DNA of 64,000 nucleotides from Xanthomonas hyacinthi. GTDB taxonomy: Bacteria > Pseudomonadota > Gammaproteobacteria > Xanthomonadales > Xanthomonadaceae. Below the pieces are notes generated by a model, which saw nothing but the letters and a program-made list of their open reading frames with translations, did no database searches and was not told where the DNA came from. The stretch lies in assembly GCF_009769165.1 (NCBI RefSeq), contig NZ_CP043476.1:3045001-3109000 (forward strand), given 5' to 3'. The translations under genes were made by a program, and so were the position numbers. Shown piece after piece: positions 1-10,192 of the stretch (the first letter of the stretch is position 1; each line of letters begins with the position of its first letter).

Positions 1-47
1 AGCGCCAGCAGCGACAGGGCGGAAATCCTTGCGAATCGCTTGTTCAT
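1..47 (-). CDS. lpoA: Penicillin-binding protein activator (LpoA/LppC-like), N-terminal fragment
   Basis: Only the first 15 codons are in the window. They read MNKRFARISALSLLA, a basic N-terminus followed by a hydrophobic stretch, as in a lipoprotein or Sec signal peptide. The gene runs leftward and is divergent from rsmI. The rsmI/lpoA divergent pair is conserved in gammaproteobacteria (yraL/yraM in E. coli), and the identification rests mostly on that neighbourhood. LpoA is an outer-membrane lipoprotein that activates PBP1A. The signal peptide is visible; the gene name is inferred. Confidence 0.5.
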   Translation of the reverse strand, partial: MNKRFARISALSLLA

Positions 48-128
48 TTCTGGTCCATTCGGCAGGGCACGCCGAGGCGCGCCGGGGAAAACCGCTACGA
101 TTCTACCCTTGACCATGGAAAGCCGTAG

Positions 129-953
129 ATGAGCGCCCAGCCCGGAACCCTGCATGTCGTCGCCACGCCGATCGGCAATCTCGCCGACCTGACGCCGCGC
201 GCGCAGGAGGTGCTGCGCGCGGTCGCCGCGATCTGCGCCGAGGACACCCGCCGCAGCGGCCAGCTGCTGGCGCATTTCGGCATCGACAAGCCGCTGGTCG
301 CGCTGCACGAACACAATGAGGACGCGCTGGCGCAGCGCATCGTCGCGCGCCTGCTCGGCGGCGATTCGCTGGCCCTGGTCAGCGACGCCGGCACCCCACT
401 GGTCAGCGACCCCGGCTACCGGCTGGTGCGCGCCGCGCGCGAGGCCGGGGTGCGGGTCAGCCCGGTGCCCGGCGCCTGCGCGGCGATCGCCGCGCTCAGC
501 GTGGCCGGCCTGCCCAGCGACCGTTTCAGCTTCGAGGGCTTCCTGCCGGCCAAGGCCTCCGGCCGCCGCGAGCGCCTGGCGCGCCTGGCCGGCGAGCCGC
601 GCACCCTGGTGTTCTACGAATCGGCGCACCGCATCGTCGAGTCCCTGGCCGACTGCCGCGCCGCGTTCGGCGACGCGCGCCCGGCGGTGCTGGCGCGCGA
701 GCTGACCAAGCTGTTCGAGACCGTGCTCGACGGCAGCCTGGCCGAACTGCAGGCGCAGGTGGAAGCCGACGACAACCAGCGCAAGGGCGAGTTCGTGCTG
801 ATCGTGCAGGGTGCCGGCGACGATGCCGACGCGCAGCTGGCCGAGGGCCGCCGCGTCTATGCCACGCTCAGCGCGCACCTGCCGCCGTCCACCGCCGCCA
901 AGCTGGCCGCGGAGATCACCGGCGCGCCGCGCAAGGCGTTGTATGGGGGGTGA
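129..953 (+). CDS. rsmI: 16S rRNA (cytidine1402-2'-O)-methyltransferase RsmI
   Basis: This 274-residue SAM-dependent methyltransferase of the tetrapyrrole-methylase fold places the 2'-O-methyl group on C1402 in the decoding centre of 16S rRNA. The family motifs are intact: TPIGNLADLTPRA near residue 13, EDTRRSG near 38 and VSDAGTPLVSDPG near 84. The length is normal for RsmI. It acts with RsmH, also encoded in this window, which makes the N4 modification of the same base. The start is the ATG at 129, just after a short spacer from the divergent lpoA-like gene. Confidence 0.95.
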   Translation: MSAQPGTLHVVATPIGNLADLTPRAQEVLRAVAAICAEDTRRSGQLLAHFGIDKPLVALHEHNEDALAQRIVARLLGGDSLALVSDAGTPLVSDPGYRLVRAAREAGVRVSPVPGACAAIAALSVAGLPSDRFSFEGFLPAKASGRRERLARLAGEPRTLVFYESAHRIVESLADCRAAFGDARPAVLARELTKLFETVLDGSLAELQAQVEADDNQRKGEFVLIVQGAGDDADAQLAEGRRVYATLSAHLPPSTAAKLAAEITGAPRKALYGG

Positions 954-1030
954 GGTGGCCGCATACCGAGCGCATGCCGGCCGACCTGCCGCGTGCGATC
1001 GCCAACCTGCGTTCCCAGGCAAATGCGCTA

Positions 1031-1495
1031 TCAGGCGACGGCCGAGTATCGGAACCCTGCTTGCTCGGCTTCCCATCCCAGCATCGCCAACCCGATGCTT
1101 TTGGGGACGGGCTTCTCGCCGCTTCGGTAGTAGGCCAGCATGCGCCGGCTCACGCCCAATGCCGCGGCGGCCGAATCCAGCGTCAGGTCGTGGCGATGCA
1201 TCCAGGCGATGATCTGCTGGTGTGAGTAGTCGCCTGCTTGCTCAATGGCGAGTGCCCGCAGGTTGTCACTGGCGAGCGCTAGGTCATCGTTGCCGTCGAA
1301 GATGACGCCACGTTTCCATTCATCGAGCGAGACCTTGTGGAAGACATGCGGCATCCGCGCCTTCTTCAAGGAAGGGTGCGAGGCCAGGACTTCGCTTAGA
1401 TCGACCCTGCAAGTGAAGCCGTCGGCGAAGGTCAACGCAAGTTCGCCGATATCTACGGCCTTCACCTGGGTAATGACGAATTGAGGCTGGTTCAT
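1031..1495 (-). CDS. DUF2442 domain protein with C-terminal helix-turn-helix
   Basis: A 154-residue protein starting MNQPQFVITQVKAVD. The first ~85 residues match the DUF2442 pattern (LTFADGFTCRVDL, DGNDDLALASDNLR). Residues ~105-145 look like an XRE-type helix-turn-helix (LTLDSAAAALGVSRRMLAYYR), suggesting DNA binding. Its ATG overlaps the stop of the upstream DUF4160 gene by four bases, so the two are co-translated. GC is in the 50s percent by hand count, lower than the flanks, which fits recent acquisition. DUF4160/DUF2442 pairs resemble toxin-antitoxin operons in layout, but no activity can be assigned from sequence. Confidence 0.8.
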   Translation of the reverse strand: MNQPQFVITQVKAVDIGELALTFADGFTCRVDLSEVLASHPSLKKARMPHVFHKVSLDEWKRGVIFDGNDDLALASDNLRALAIEQAGDYSHQQIIAWMHRHDLTLDSAAAALGVSRRMLAYYRSGEKPVPKSIGLAMLGWEAEQAGFRYSAVA

Positions 1496-1722
1496 GGATT
1501 CAACTCCTGCCATCGGGTGACGAGGTCGGCCTTGTTCGCGGCGGCCCATTCGAGTGCCGCACTCAGCTCGCGTCGGCTTAGTCGGCCGGAGAGAACCGCA
1601 AGGGTTTCGATGACGATCAGGGCTTCTCGACCATCCTTGGTGCGGACGTGGAAATGTGGCGGAAGATGGTCGGCCGCATACATCGTGACGACGCTGTTGG
1701 CGAAACGGACGATTGTCGGCAT
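1492..1722 (-). CDS. DUF4160 domain protein
   Basis: A small protein (76 residues from the ATG at 1722; a TTG six codons upstream is also possible) beginning MPTIVRFANSVVTMYAADH. It carries the DUF4160 hallmarks of a short beta-rich start, the HLPPHFHVR motif around residues 20-28 and a C-terminal helical ALEWAAANKADL segment. It is the first gene of a two-gene operon with the DUF2442/HTH gene, overlapping by four bases. The function is unknown. The small size, tight coupling to a probable DNA-binding partner and lower GC suggest a mobile two-gene module, possibly toxin-antitoxin. Confidence 0.8.
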   Translation of the reverse strand: MPTIVRFANSVVTMYAADHLPPHFHVRTKDGREALIVIETLAVLSGRLSRRELSAALEWAAANKADLVTRWQELNP

Positions 1723-1871
1723 GCGCCCAAAATAGTGCAATCATTGCATCGGCGCAAGGGTGAGGGCCTTGCTGTGCGCGTGGGTCAGCCTGAAAAGGTG
1801 TTTTTTCACAGCGAGGCTAAAGCCTCCAAACCCGGGAGCCGGCGCGGGAGTCTGGAGATTTGGAAAAAGTG

Positions 1872-2238
1872 GCGGAGCCGGCCGATAAGCCGGGTTCTGT
1901 CGTGGACAGTCATTCTTCTAGGCGCCGCGTCACCGCGGCGCTCGAGCAACCTACCCGGACCCGACGCGGGCAGCGCCATGAGGTCCCTATTTGGTCTTGC
2001 TCCAGGTGGGGTTTGCCGTACCGGTCCGTTACCGGACTCGCGGTGCGCTCTTACCGCACCATTTCACCCTTACCGGTCTGCTTGCGCAGACTTAGGCGGT
2101 ATCTTTCTGTTGCACTGATCCGTCGGCTCGCGCCGCCCAGGCGTTACCTGGCACCTTGCCCTATGGAGCCCGGACTTTCCTCGGCATCCCGCTGCACCGA
2201 AATGCACCGGGATGACGCGACTGCCTGGCCGACTCCGC
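1872..2238 (-). ncRNA. rnpB: RNase P RNA (class A)
   Basis: The minus strand carries the conserved landmarks of bacterial RNase P RNA in order: a 5' GGAGTCGGCCAGGCAGTCGC, then GAGGAAAGTCCGGGCTCC, ACAGAAAG, GGTAAGGGTGAAATGGTGCG, GAGTCCGGTAACGGAC, and the 3' ACAGAACCCGGCTTATCGG pairing region. It is the catalytic RNA that removes tRNA 5' leaders. The ends are estimated from the closing P1 helix (GGAGTCGGC with GCCGGCTCC). A possible -10 (CAATAT) lies just upstream on the minus strand near 2244-2249. Confidence 0.96.
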
Positions 2239-2333
2239 CATAGATATTGTCGCACGTGTGGTGCGGCTGCGCCGCGCGGGATCGGGTGCCCGGAAAGCGA
2301 CGGGAGCGACACGCCTCGTTTTTGCTTTTGTTC

Positions 2334-3125
2334 CTACCGGATCCCTGCTCCCGGGATCCTGGTCCCGACGGGCGTTTCCAGCCGCGTCTCCCCCAGGAAC
2401 ACCCCATCGGGGCCGAAGCGGCGCTCGTGGATCCAGCCGCGTCCGGCGCCGTCCACCGCCACGATGGTGCTGGCGCGGGTGCCGTAGTCGTGGCCGCGAA
2501 TGAAGGCCGGCGACAGGCGCCGCTCCAGCGCCAGGCCCACGCCGGTGTCCGGCAGCCGCGCGTCGGCGGCGATGGTCTCGTCGGCCAGCGCCCGCCATAG
2601 CGGGGACAGGTCCTCGTCGTCGGCAGCGATCCAGCCCGCCAGGACCTCGCACAGGCGTACCGTTTTCGGCCAGGGCGCATCCAGCGCGCCGTTGGACATG
2701 CCGTGGATGCCGGGCGCCAGGCGCTGCCGGGCAGGCGGATGGTTGCCCAGGTATTCCGCGCCGTCGGCGTCGGCCAGCAGCAGGTTGAACGGCGGATAGG
2801 CGTCGGCGCGCAGCGCCAGCGCGTCGGCGAAGGCGGCCGCCGACGCGGCGCCGGCCAGGTAGTCGGCGACCAGCGCGCCGCGCGAGGCGCCGGACATCGA
2901 CGCCAGCGGGTCGCGCACGTTGGTGACCACGCTGCAGCGGCCGGCGGCGTCCAGGCCGACCCAACTGCCGCCGGAGCGCAGGTCGCGCCCGGCCAGCACG
3001 CGCTGCGCCGGCGCCGCCCAGCGCTGCAGCGGCGCGGTCGGGCGGGCGTGGAATTCGTCGCGGTTGCCGGCCAGCAGCAGGCGCCAGCGCGGGTGCGATT
3101 CGAGGGCGAGGGCGACCAGGCACAT
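2334..3125 (-). CDS. NRDE family protein (TANGO2 homologue)
   Basis: A 263-residue protein starting MCLVALALESHPRWRLLLAGNRDEFHARP. The AGNRDE signature near residue 19 and the N-terminal Met-Cys define the NRDE/TANGO2 family. Cys2 is the residue that would act as N-terminal nucleophile if this is an Ntn-type fold. The start at 3125 is chosen because it puts this Cys at position 2. The biochemical role is unsettled; TANGO2 homologues have been linked to haem or lipid handling. It stands alone between rnpB and mraZ and is divergent from mraZ. Confidence 0.85.
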   Translation of the reverse strand: MCLVALALESHPRWRLLLAGNRDEFHARPTAPLQRWAAPAQRVLAGRDLRSGGSWVGLDAAGRCSVVTNVRDPLASMSGASRGALVADYLAGAASAAAFADALALRADAYPPFNLLLADADGAEYLGNHPPARQRLAPGIHGMSNGALDAPWPKTVRLCEVLAGWIAADDEDLSPLWRALADETIAADARLPDTGVGLALERRLSPAFIRGHDYGTRASTIVAVDGAGRGWIHERRFGPDGVFLGETRLETPVGTRIPGAGIR

Positions 3126-3342
3126 AGGCGGCGAATTGTGCGGCTTTGCGCAGGGCCGTGCGCGGTGGCCGGTGGCGGACGCGGCAGCTGGCCGCTGTCT
3201 TAACGCCTGGTGCACAGGGCTGAATTTCCGCTCAATCTCAAAATATGAGACGAAACAGCAACTTGTGGATAAGCTTTGAACAAGTCTCTAAGGAATGGCG
3301 CAAGCCATTGATGTGGCTAGCGATTTATCGCTCGCAAAGGTG
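3126..3342. other. Intergenic region between the NRDE gene and the mraZ promoter
   Basis: This stretch separates the leftward NRDE gene from the rightward dcw cluster. I see no open frame with family character. The right part (about 3230-3330) is AT-rich compared with its surroundings, as expected upstream of a strong promoter. No clear promoter for the NRDE gene was recognised. Confidence 0.5.
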
Positions 3343-3370
3343 TTGACAACCTTTCGGGCGCTGCTAAGGT
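3343..3370 (+). promoter_or_regulatory. Sigma-70 promoter of the dcw cluster (PmraZ)
   Basis: A perfect -35 TTGACA at 3343-3348 is followed by TAAGGT at 3365-3370 (16-base spacer), a recognisable though imperfect -10. It is placed 84 bases before the mraZ start and is the only strong consensus promoter seen at the head of the 18-kb cluster. Confidence 0.75.
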
Positions 3371-3414
3371 GGGCACTCGAGGGAAAACCGGGTTTTTTGT
3401 GGTTTTTCGTGGTT
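3369..3414 (+). promoter_or_regulatory. Probable MraZ box (10-bp phased GGG repeats)
   Basis: After the -10 there are five short G-rich steps about 10 bases apart: TGGG at 3370, AGGG at 3380, CGGG at 3389, TGGT at 3400 and TGGT at 3410. MraZ of E. coli binds TGGGA-type repeats on a 10-bp helical phase in its own promoter, so this is read as the autoregulatory operator. The last two copies are degenerate (TGGT). The assignment is by analogy. Confidence 0.55.
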
Positions 3415-3453
3415 CAATGACCGTCCAGGCGGATTTGAAAAGGTGTAGGCGTC

Positions 3454-3900
3454 GTGTTTCAGGGCGAGACCGCAATCACAGTGGACGACAAGGGGCGTAT
3501 GGCGGTTCCCACCGCGTACCGCGACCTCGTCGTGCGTGCGAGCGGCAATCGGCTGGTGCTGACCTACAACCCGTTCGAGGCCGGATGCCTGTGGCTGTAC
3601 GCGGAAAAGGAATGGGAGCGGGTCCGTGACGACGTCATGGCCAAGCCCAACACCCAGCGCGTGGTGCGGGTGCTGCAGCAGAAGCTGGTGGGTTCCTCGG
3701 CCGCGCTGGAGCTGGACGCCAACAGCCGCATCACCATTCCGCCGAGCCATCGCGCCGCGGTGGGCATTGAAAAGCGCGCCGTGCTGTTGGGCATGGGCGA
3801 CAAGTTCGAACTATGGAGCGAGCAGGCTCATCGCGCACTGATCCAGCAGACATTGTCTGATGAGGATCTGGGCGATGGATTGCTCGATCTGAAGTTGTGA
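3454..3900 (+). CDS. mraZ: Transcriptional regulator MraZ
   Basis: A 148-residue protein with two SpoVT/AbrB-like halves, typical of MraZ: the N-terminal half reads [20 protein letters not shown] and the second half has [15 protein letters not shown]. The DxKGR and DxNSRI motifs are both present. MraZ is a ring-forming DNA-binding repressor of its own dcw operon. The start is a GTG at 3454, preceded by only a weak AAGGTG ribosome-binding site. The stop overlaps the GTG start proposed for rsmH by four bases. Confidence 0.95.
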   Translation: MFQGETAITVDDKGRMAVPTAYRDLVVRASGNRLVLTYNPFEAGCLWLYAEKEWERVRDDVMAKPNTQRVVRVLQQKLVGSSAALELDANSRITIPPSHRAAVGIEKRAVLLGMGDKFELWSEQAHRALIQQTLSDEDLGDGLLDLKL

Positions 3901-5027
3901 GCCGGGGTGTCCGGATGCGCGGACAGGCGCAGGCCGGTCACCTTCCGGTGTCGCAACCGCCGGCGGCGCATGTGCCGGTGTTGTTCGCGCAGGTCATGGA
4001 CGGGCTGCAGGTGATCGAAGACGGAATCTATCTGGATGGCACGTTCGGGCGTGGCGGACACGCGCGCGGGGTGCTGCACGAACTCGGCCCGGGAGGCCGG
4101 CTGCTGTTGATGGACAAGGATCCCGAGGCGATCGCCGAAGCCGAACATGCGTTCGGTGGCGACGCGCGCGTGCGCATCCGTCGCGGCAGCTTCGCCGAAC
4201 TCGGGCAATGGGACGCCGCCGCCGGCCTGGACGGGGTGCTGTTCGACCTGGGCGTGTCCTCGCCGCAGCTGGACGTGGCCGAACGTGGTTTCTCGTTCGG
4301 CAAGGACGGCCCGCTGGACATGCGCATGGACCCGGACGCCGGCGAGAGCGCCGCGCAGTGGCTGGCGCGCGCCGACGAGCGCGCCATCGCCGAGGTGCTG
4401 TGGACCTACGGCGACGAACGCCAGAGCCGGCGCATCGCCCGCGCGATCGTGGCGCGCCGCGCCGAGCAGCCGCTGACCCGCACCGCGCAGCTGGCCGAGC
4501 TGATCGCCAGCGTGATGCCGCGCGGCGACAGCAAGACCCACCCGGCCACGCGCAGCTTCCAGGCGATCCGCATCCACATCAACCGCGAACTGGCCGACCT
4601 CGAAGCCGGGCTGGACGCGGCATTGGCCAGGCTCAAGCCCGGCGGCCGGCTGGCGGTGATCAGCTTCCACTCGCTGGAAGACCGCATCGTCAAGCAGTTC
4701 ATGAACCGCCACGCCAAGGCCCCGCCGAGCAACCGCCGCCTGCCCGAGGCGCAGCCGTTCGTGCCGACGCTGCAGCTGCATGGCGGCGCGATCAAGGCCG
4801 ACGCCGACGAACTGGCCGGCAACCCGCGTGCGCGCAGCGCGGTGCTGCGGGTGGCGGAAAAGCTGGGAATCGGGAATCGGGAATCGGGAATCGGTAGAAG
4901 CGAAAGCAAGAGCCCCATTTCCGGCGCGGAAGGTTCCAGCGCGCAGGCGACTTGCTCTTCCCCATTCCCCATTCCCCATTCCCCATTCCCGCCGACTCAT
5001 GACGCGCTCCACAGGAGCGCGCCATGA
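3897..5027 (+). CDS. rsmH: 16S rRNA (cytosine1402-N4)-methyltransferase RsmH with repeat-encoded tail
   Basis: This 376-residue SAM methyltransferase modifies N4 of C1402. Family motifs are clear: [56 protein letters not shown] and the [18 protein letters not shown] segment. Normal RsmH sequence ends near VLRVAEKLG around residue 320. The last ~54 residues ([10 protein letters not shown] ... [10 protein letters not shown]) are encoded by an inverted heptamer element and are not RsmH sequence. The start could instead be the ATG at 3915. It overlaps ftsL by four bases (ATGA). Confidence 0.93.
   Translation: MSRGVRMRGQAQAGHLPVSQPPAAHVPVLFAQVMDGLQVIEDGIYLDGTFGRGGHARGVLHELGPGGRLLLMDKDPEAIAEAEHAFGGDARVRIRRGSFAELGQWDAAAGLDGVLFDLGVSSPQLDVAERGFSFGKDGPLDMRMDPDAGESAAQWLARADERAIAEVLWTYGDERQSRRIARAIVARRAEQPLTRTAQLAELIASVMPRGDSKTHPATRSFQAIRIHINRELADLEAGLDAALARLKPGGRLAVISFHSLEDRIVKQFMNRHAKAPPSNRRLPEAQPFVPTLQLHGGAIKADADELAGNPRARSAVLRVAEKLGIGNRESGIGRSESKSPISGAEGSSAQATCSSPFPIPHSPFPPTHDALHRSAP
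4862..4990 (+). repeat. Heptamer inverted-repeat element, copy 1 (inside the rsmH 3' end)
   Basis: The left arm (4862-4893) is a run of GGGAATC heptamers. The right arm (4959-4990) is a run of ATTCCCC heptamers, and the ~65-base loop contains AGAAGCGAAAGCAAGAGC. The arms are complementary and could form a long hairpin. The whole element is translated in frame as the RsmH C-terminus. Confidence 0.85.
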
Positions 5028-5287
5028 GCCGGCTGCTGCTCATCGTGCTGCTCGCCTGCACCATTGCCTCGGCGATCGGGGTGGTGTACATGCGCCACCG
5101 CCATCGCCAGCTGTTCGTCGAGCTGTCGCGGCTGGAGCACAACCGCGACGAGCTGAACATCGAATTCGGCCGGCTGCAGCTGGAGCAGGCGACCTGGGCC
5201 GAAAGCAATCGCGTCGACCAGGTCGCGCGCGAGCGGCTGGGCATGAAGTTCCCGGAAACCGGCGACATCGTGGTGGTGCGGCCATGA
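5024..5287 (+). CDS. ftsL: Cell division protein FtsL
   Basis: A small bitopic membrane protein of 87 residues. It has an N-terminal transmembrane helix ([20 protein letters not shown], residues ~4-23) followed by a periplasmic leucine-zipper-like coiled coil (residues ~30-70) ending [15 protein letters not shown]. FtsL forms the FtsQLB complex and relays activation to FtsWI. It is identified by size, topology and position between rsmH and ftsI. It overlaps both neighbours by four bases, implying translational coupling. Confidence 0.92.
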   Translation: MSRLLLIVLLACTIASAIGVVYMRHRHRQLFVELSRLEHNRDELNIEFGRLQLEQATWAESNRVDQVARERLGMKFPETGDIVVVRP

Positions 5288-7148
5288 GCAAGACCGGCCG
5301 CAACCGCCCGCGCAGCAACTTCAATCTCCGTGGCCGGCTGGTGCTGGTCGGTGCGGCGCTGAGCCTGTGCTCGGTCACCCTGATCGGCCGCGCCGCCTAC
5401 GTGCAGATCATCAATAGCGATTTCTACCAGCGCCAGGGCGAGGCGCGCTACCTGCGCGAGCTGCCGATCGCGACCTCGCGCGGCATGATCACCGACCGCA
5501 ACGGCGAGCCGCTGGCGGTGTCCACGCCGGTGGAGTCGATCTGGGTCAATCCGCAGGAACTGCTGCGCAATCCCGACCGCATTCCGCAATTGGCGCAGGC
5601 GCTGGAACTGCCCAGCGACGAACTGGCCGCCAAGCTGTCGCAGAAGGTGGACAAGGAGTTCATGTACCTCAAGCGCCGGATCAATCCGGACAAGGCGCAT
5701 GCGGTGGTCGCGCTGGGCATCCCGGGCGTGTTCTCGCAGCGCGAGTTCCGCCGCTTCTACCCGCAGGGCGAAGCGATGGCGCACGTGCTCGGCTTCACCA
5801 ACATCGACGACCGCGGCCAGGAAGGGCTGGAGCTGGCGTTCGACGAATGGCTGCGCGGCAAGCCCGGCTCCAAGCGCGTGATCCGCGACCGCAAGGGCGC
5901 GATCGTGGAGAGCATCGACCTGGTCAAGCCGGCCGAGCCGGGCAAGGACCTGACCCTCAGCATCGATCGCCGCATCCAGTTCCTGGCCTACAAGGAACTG
6001 CGCAACGCGCTGGTGGAAAACAACGCCGCCGGTGGTTCGATCGTGGTGATGGACGTGGCCACCGGCGAGATCATGGCCATGGTCAACCTGCCGACCTACA
6101 ACCCGAACTCGGTCACCGGGGTCAATTCCGATGCGCGCCGCAACCGCGCGGTCACCGACCTGGTCGAGCCGGGTTCGACGATGAAGCCGCTGACCATCTC
6201 CACCGCGCTCAAGGCCGGGGTGGTGACCAAGGACACGCTGATCGACACCAACCCGGGCTACATGGCGATCGGCCGCTTCACCATCAAGGATGTGCCGCGC
6301 AACAACGGCGTGCTGACCGTGACCGGCGTGATCACCCGCAGCTCCAACATCGGCGCGGCCAAGATCGCGGCCAAGCTGCCGGACCAGACCTTCTACGACC
6401 AGATCCACAGCTACGGCTACGGCAGCGCCCCGCACAGCGGCTTCCCCGGCGAATCGGCCGGCGTGCTGCCGTCGCCGGGACGCTGGAGCGGGTCGTCCAA
6501 GACCACCATGTCCTACGGCTACGGCCTGTCGGTGACGCCGCTGCAGATCGCGCGCGCGTACTGCGCGCTCGGCAACGGCGGCAAGCTGGTCACGCCGACC
6601 TTCGTCAAGGGCCAGCACGAGGACACCAAGGACGTGCTGAGCCCGGCGATCGCCAAGGAAGTGGTGTCGATGATGGAAACCGTGGTGACCCAGGGCGGCG
6701 CCAAGGGCGCGGCGATCCTCGGCTACCACGTCGCCGGCAAGACCGGCACCGCGCGCCTGAACGGTCCTGGTGGCTATATCCACGGCCACTACAACGCGCT
6801 GTTCGCCGGCCTGGTGCCGGCGAGCAATCCGCGCTTCGCCACGGTCATTGTGATCAACGATCCGCAGGGCGCCAAGTATTACGGCGGCCTGGTCTCGGCG
6901 CCGGTGTTCCACAACGTGATGGAAGGCGCGCTGCGGCTGATGGACGTGCCGCCGGACGACATCCAGGCGTGGCTGGCGGCGCAGGCCGCCGGCAAGAGCG
7001 GCCATGCGCCGCCGCCGGTGGCGGTGGAACCGGATCCGGCCGTGGTGCCCGACGCCGCCGCCGAGGTCGAGGCCGCGCTGCCGAGCGCGCGCGCCGTCGC
7101 GCCGCCGCCGCCGGCCGCGCAACCGGTGCCGTTGCAGGAGACCCGCCA

Positions 7149-7152
<4 letters not shown>
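5284..7152 (+). CDS. ftsI: Peptidoglycan transpeptidase FtsI (PBP3)
   Basis: A 622-residue class B penicillin-binding protein, the septal D,D-transpeptidase that pairs with FtsW. A transmembrane anchor lies at residues ~17-37 ([17 protein letters not shown]). The dimerisation domain begins [19 protein letters not shown]. All three active-site motifs are intact: STMK (nucleophile Ser about residue 298), SSN in [10 protein letters not shown] and KTG in [10 protein letters not shown]. The C-terminal ~50 residues are Pro/Ala-rich and probably disordered. The start is the ATG overlapping the ftsL stop. Confidence 0.96.
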
Positions 7153-8653
<1,501 letters not shown>

Positions 8654-8657
<4 letters not shown>

Positions 8658-10192
8658 AGCGCCTGCCGCTGTCGATGATCGCGCACTGGGCCGGCGCCGA
8701 GCTGCACGGCGACGATGTGGCGATCGACGCGATCGCCCACGACACGCGCACGCTGGCGCCGGGCAGCCTGTACGTGGCGCTGCACGGCGAGCGCTTCGAC
8801 GGCCACGACTTCGCCGCCGACGCCGCCGCGCGCGGCGCCAGCGCGCTGCTGGTGGAACTGCTGCAGCCGCAGAGCGAACTGCCGCAGATCCTGGTCGCCG
8901 ACACCCAGCTGGCGCTGGCGCGGATCGCCGCCGGCATGCAGCGCGGCCGCGCCACGCGGGTGGCGGCGATCACCGGCAGCAACGGCAAGACCAGCGTCAA
9001 GGCGCTGCTGCTGGCGATCCTGCAGCACGCCTGCCGGGTGAACGGCGGCAGCGTCCACGCCAACCCCGGCAACCGCAACAACGAGATCGGCCTGCCGCTG
9101 GCGGTGATCGAAGCGCCGGACGCGGCCGACTACGCGATCTACGAGATGGGCGCCGGCAAGCCGGGCGACATCGCCTACCTGACCGACATCGTCGCCCCGC
9201 ATGCGGCGCTGGTGAACAACATCGCCGCGGCGCACCTGGAACGCATGGGCAGCCTGCTCGGCGTGGCGCAGACCAAGGGCGCGATCTACGCCGCGCTGCC
9301 GGCCGACGGCACCGCGGTAATCAATGCCGACGACGCGTTCGGGCTGTGGTTCGAGCAGCGCCTGCCGGCGCCGCTGACCCCGCGCGTGCTGCGCTTCGGC
9401 CTGCAGGCCAGTGCCGAGGTGACCGCCACGCAGTTGCGCCTGCGCCCGGACCGCTCGCAGTTCGTGCTGGTCACCCCGCACGGCGAGGTCGAGACCACGC
9501 TGCCGCTGCCGGGCCGGCACAACCTGATGAACGCACTGGCCGCCGCCTCGCTGGCGCTGGCGCTGGACATCGCGCCGGCGCTGATCGCCGCGGGCCTGGC
9601 GCAGGTGCAGCCGGTGCCGGGCCGGCAGATCGCGCACACGCTGCCCGGCGGCGCGGTGCTGATCGACGACAGCTACAACGCCAACCCCGGTTCGCTGGCC
9701 GCGGCGATCGACGCGCTGGCCGCGGCCGGCGGCGAGCGCTGGCTGGTGCTGGGCGACATGCGCGAGCTCGGCGACGGTGCCGAGGCGCTGCACGCCAGCG
9801 GCGGCCGCCGCGCCCGCGACGCCGGCCTGACCCGGCTATACGCGCTGGGTCCGCTCAGCGCCGTCGCCGCGCAGGCATTCGGCGAGAACGGACGCGTGTT
9901 CGACAGCCATGCGGCGTTGATTGCGGCGTTGCGTGCCGACCTCCGCGCGGCCGGGACTCGGGACGCGGGACGCGGGACTCGGGAACAGCGGGATCAAGAG
10001 CGGGAACCAAAGCAAATGTATGAGAACACCGGCGCGGCAGCAGATGGCGTTGCGCCTTTACGAGTCCCGACTCCCGATTTCCGAGTCCTGGCTCCTCCCA
10101 CCATCCTGGTCAAAGGTTCGCGCGGCAGCGCCATGGACAAGATCGTCAGCGCGCTGCTGGCGCAGGGAGAGGAGGCGCCGCATGCTGCTTGA
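8654..10192 (+). CDS. murF: UDP-MurNAc-tripeptide--D-Ala-D-Ala ligase MurF with in-frame repeat insertion
   Basis: A 512-residue Mur ligase that adds D-Ala-D-Ala to give the pentapeptide precursor. Key motifs are [15 protein letters not shown] (ATP loop), [13 protein letters not shown] and [13 protein letters not shown]. Near residues 434-479 the sequence changes abruptly to [15 protein letters not shown] ... [12 protein letters not shown] and then returns to authentic MurF sequence ([21 protein letters not shown]). The insert is a diverged heptamer inverted-repeat element read in frame. It lies before the last C-terminal helix. The gene overlaps mraY by 11 bases. Confidence 0.94.
9953..10090 (+). 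repeat. Heptamer inverted-repeat element, copy 2 (inside murF)
   Basis: A diverged member of the family. The left arm (about 9953-9985) is GGGACTC/GGGACGC heptamers, and the right arm (about 10060-10090) is GAGTCCCGACTCCCGATTTC. The loop holds GATCAAGAGCGGGAACCAAAGC, resembling loops of other copies. It is wholly inside the coding sequence and keeps the frame open. Confidence 0.75.

Noticed and set aside
4862..4990. The heptamer runs as a CRISPR array
   Set aside because: The units are seven bases without spacers and the two arms are mutually inverted. No cas genes are in the window.
5847..7148. Upstream extension of the murE frame
   Set aside because: The extra 434 codons are read in the wrong frame across ftsI and lack protein-like character. 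The GTG at 7149 overlaps the ftsI stop and starts the family sequence.
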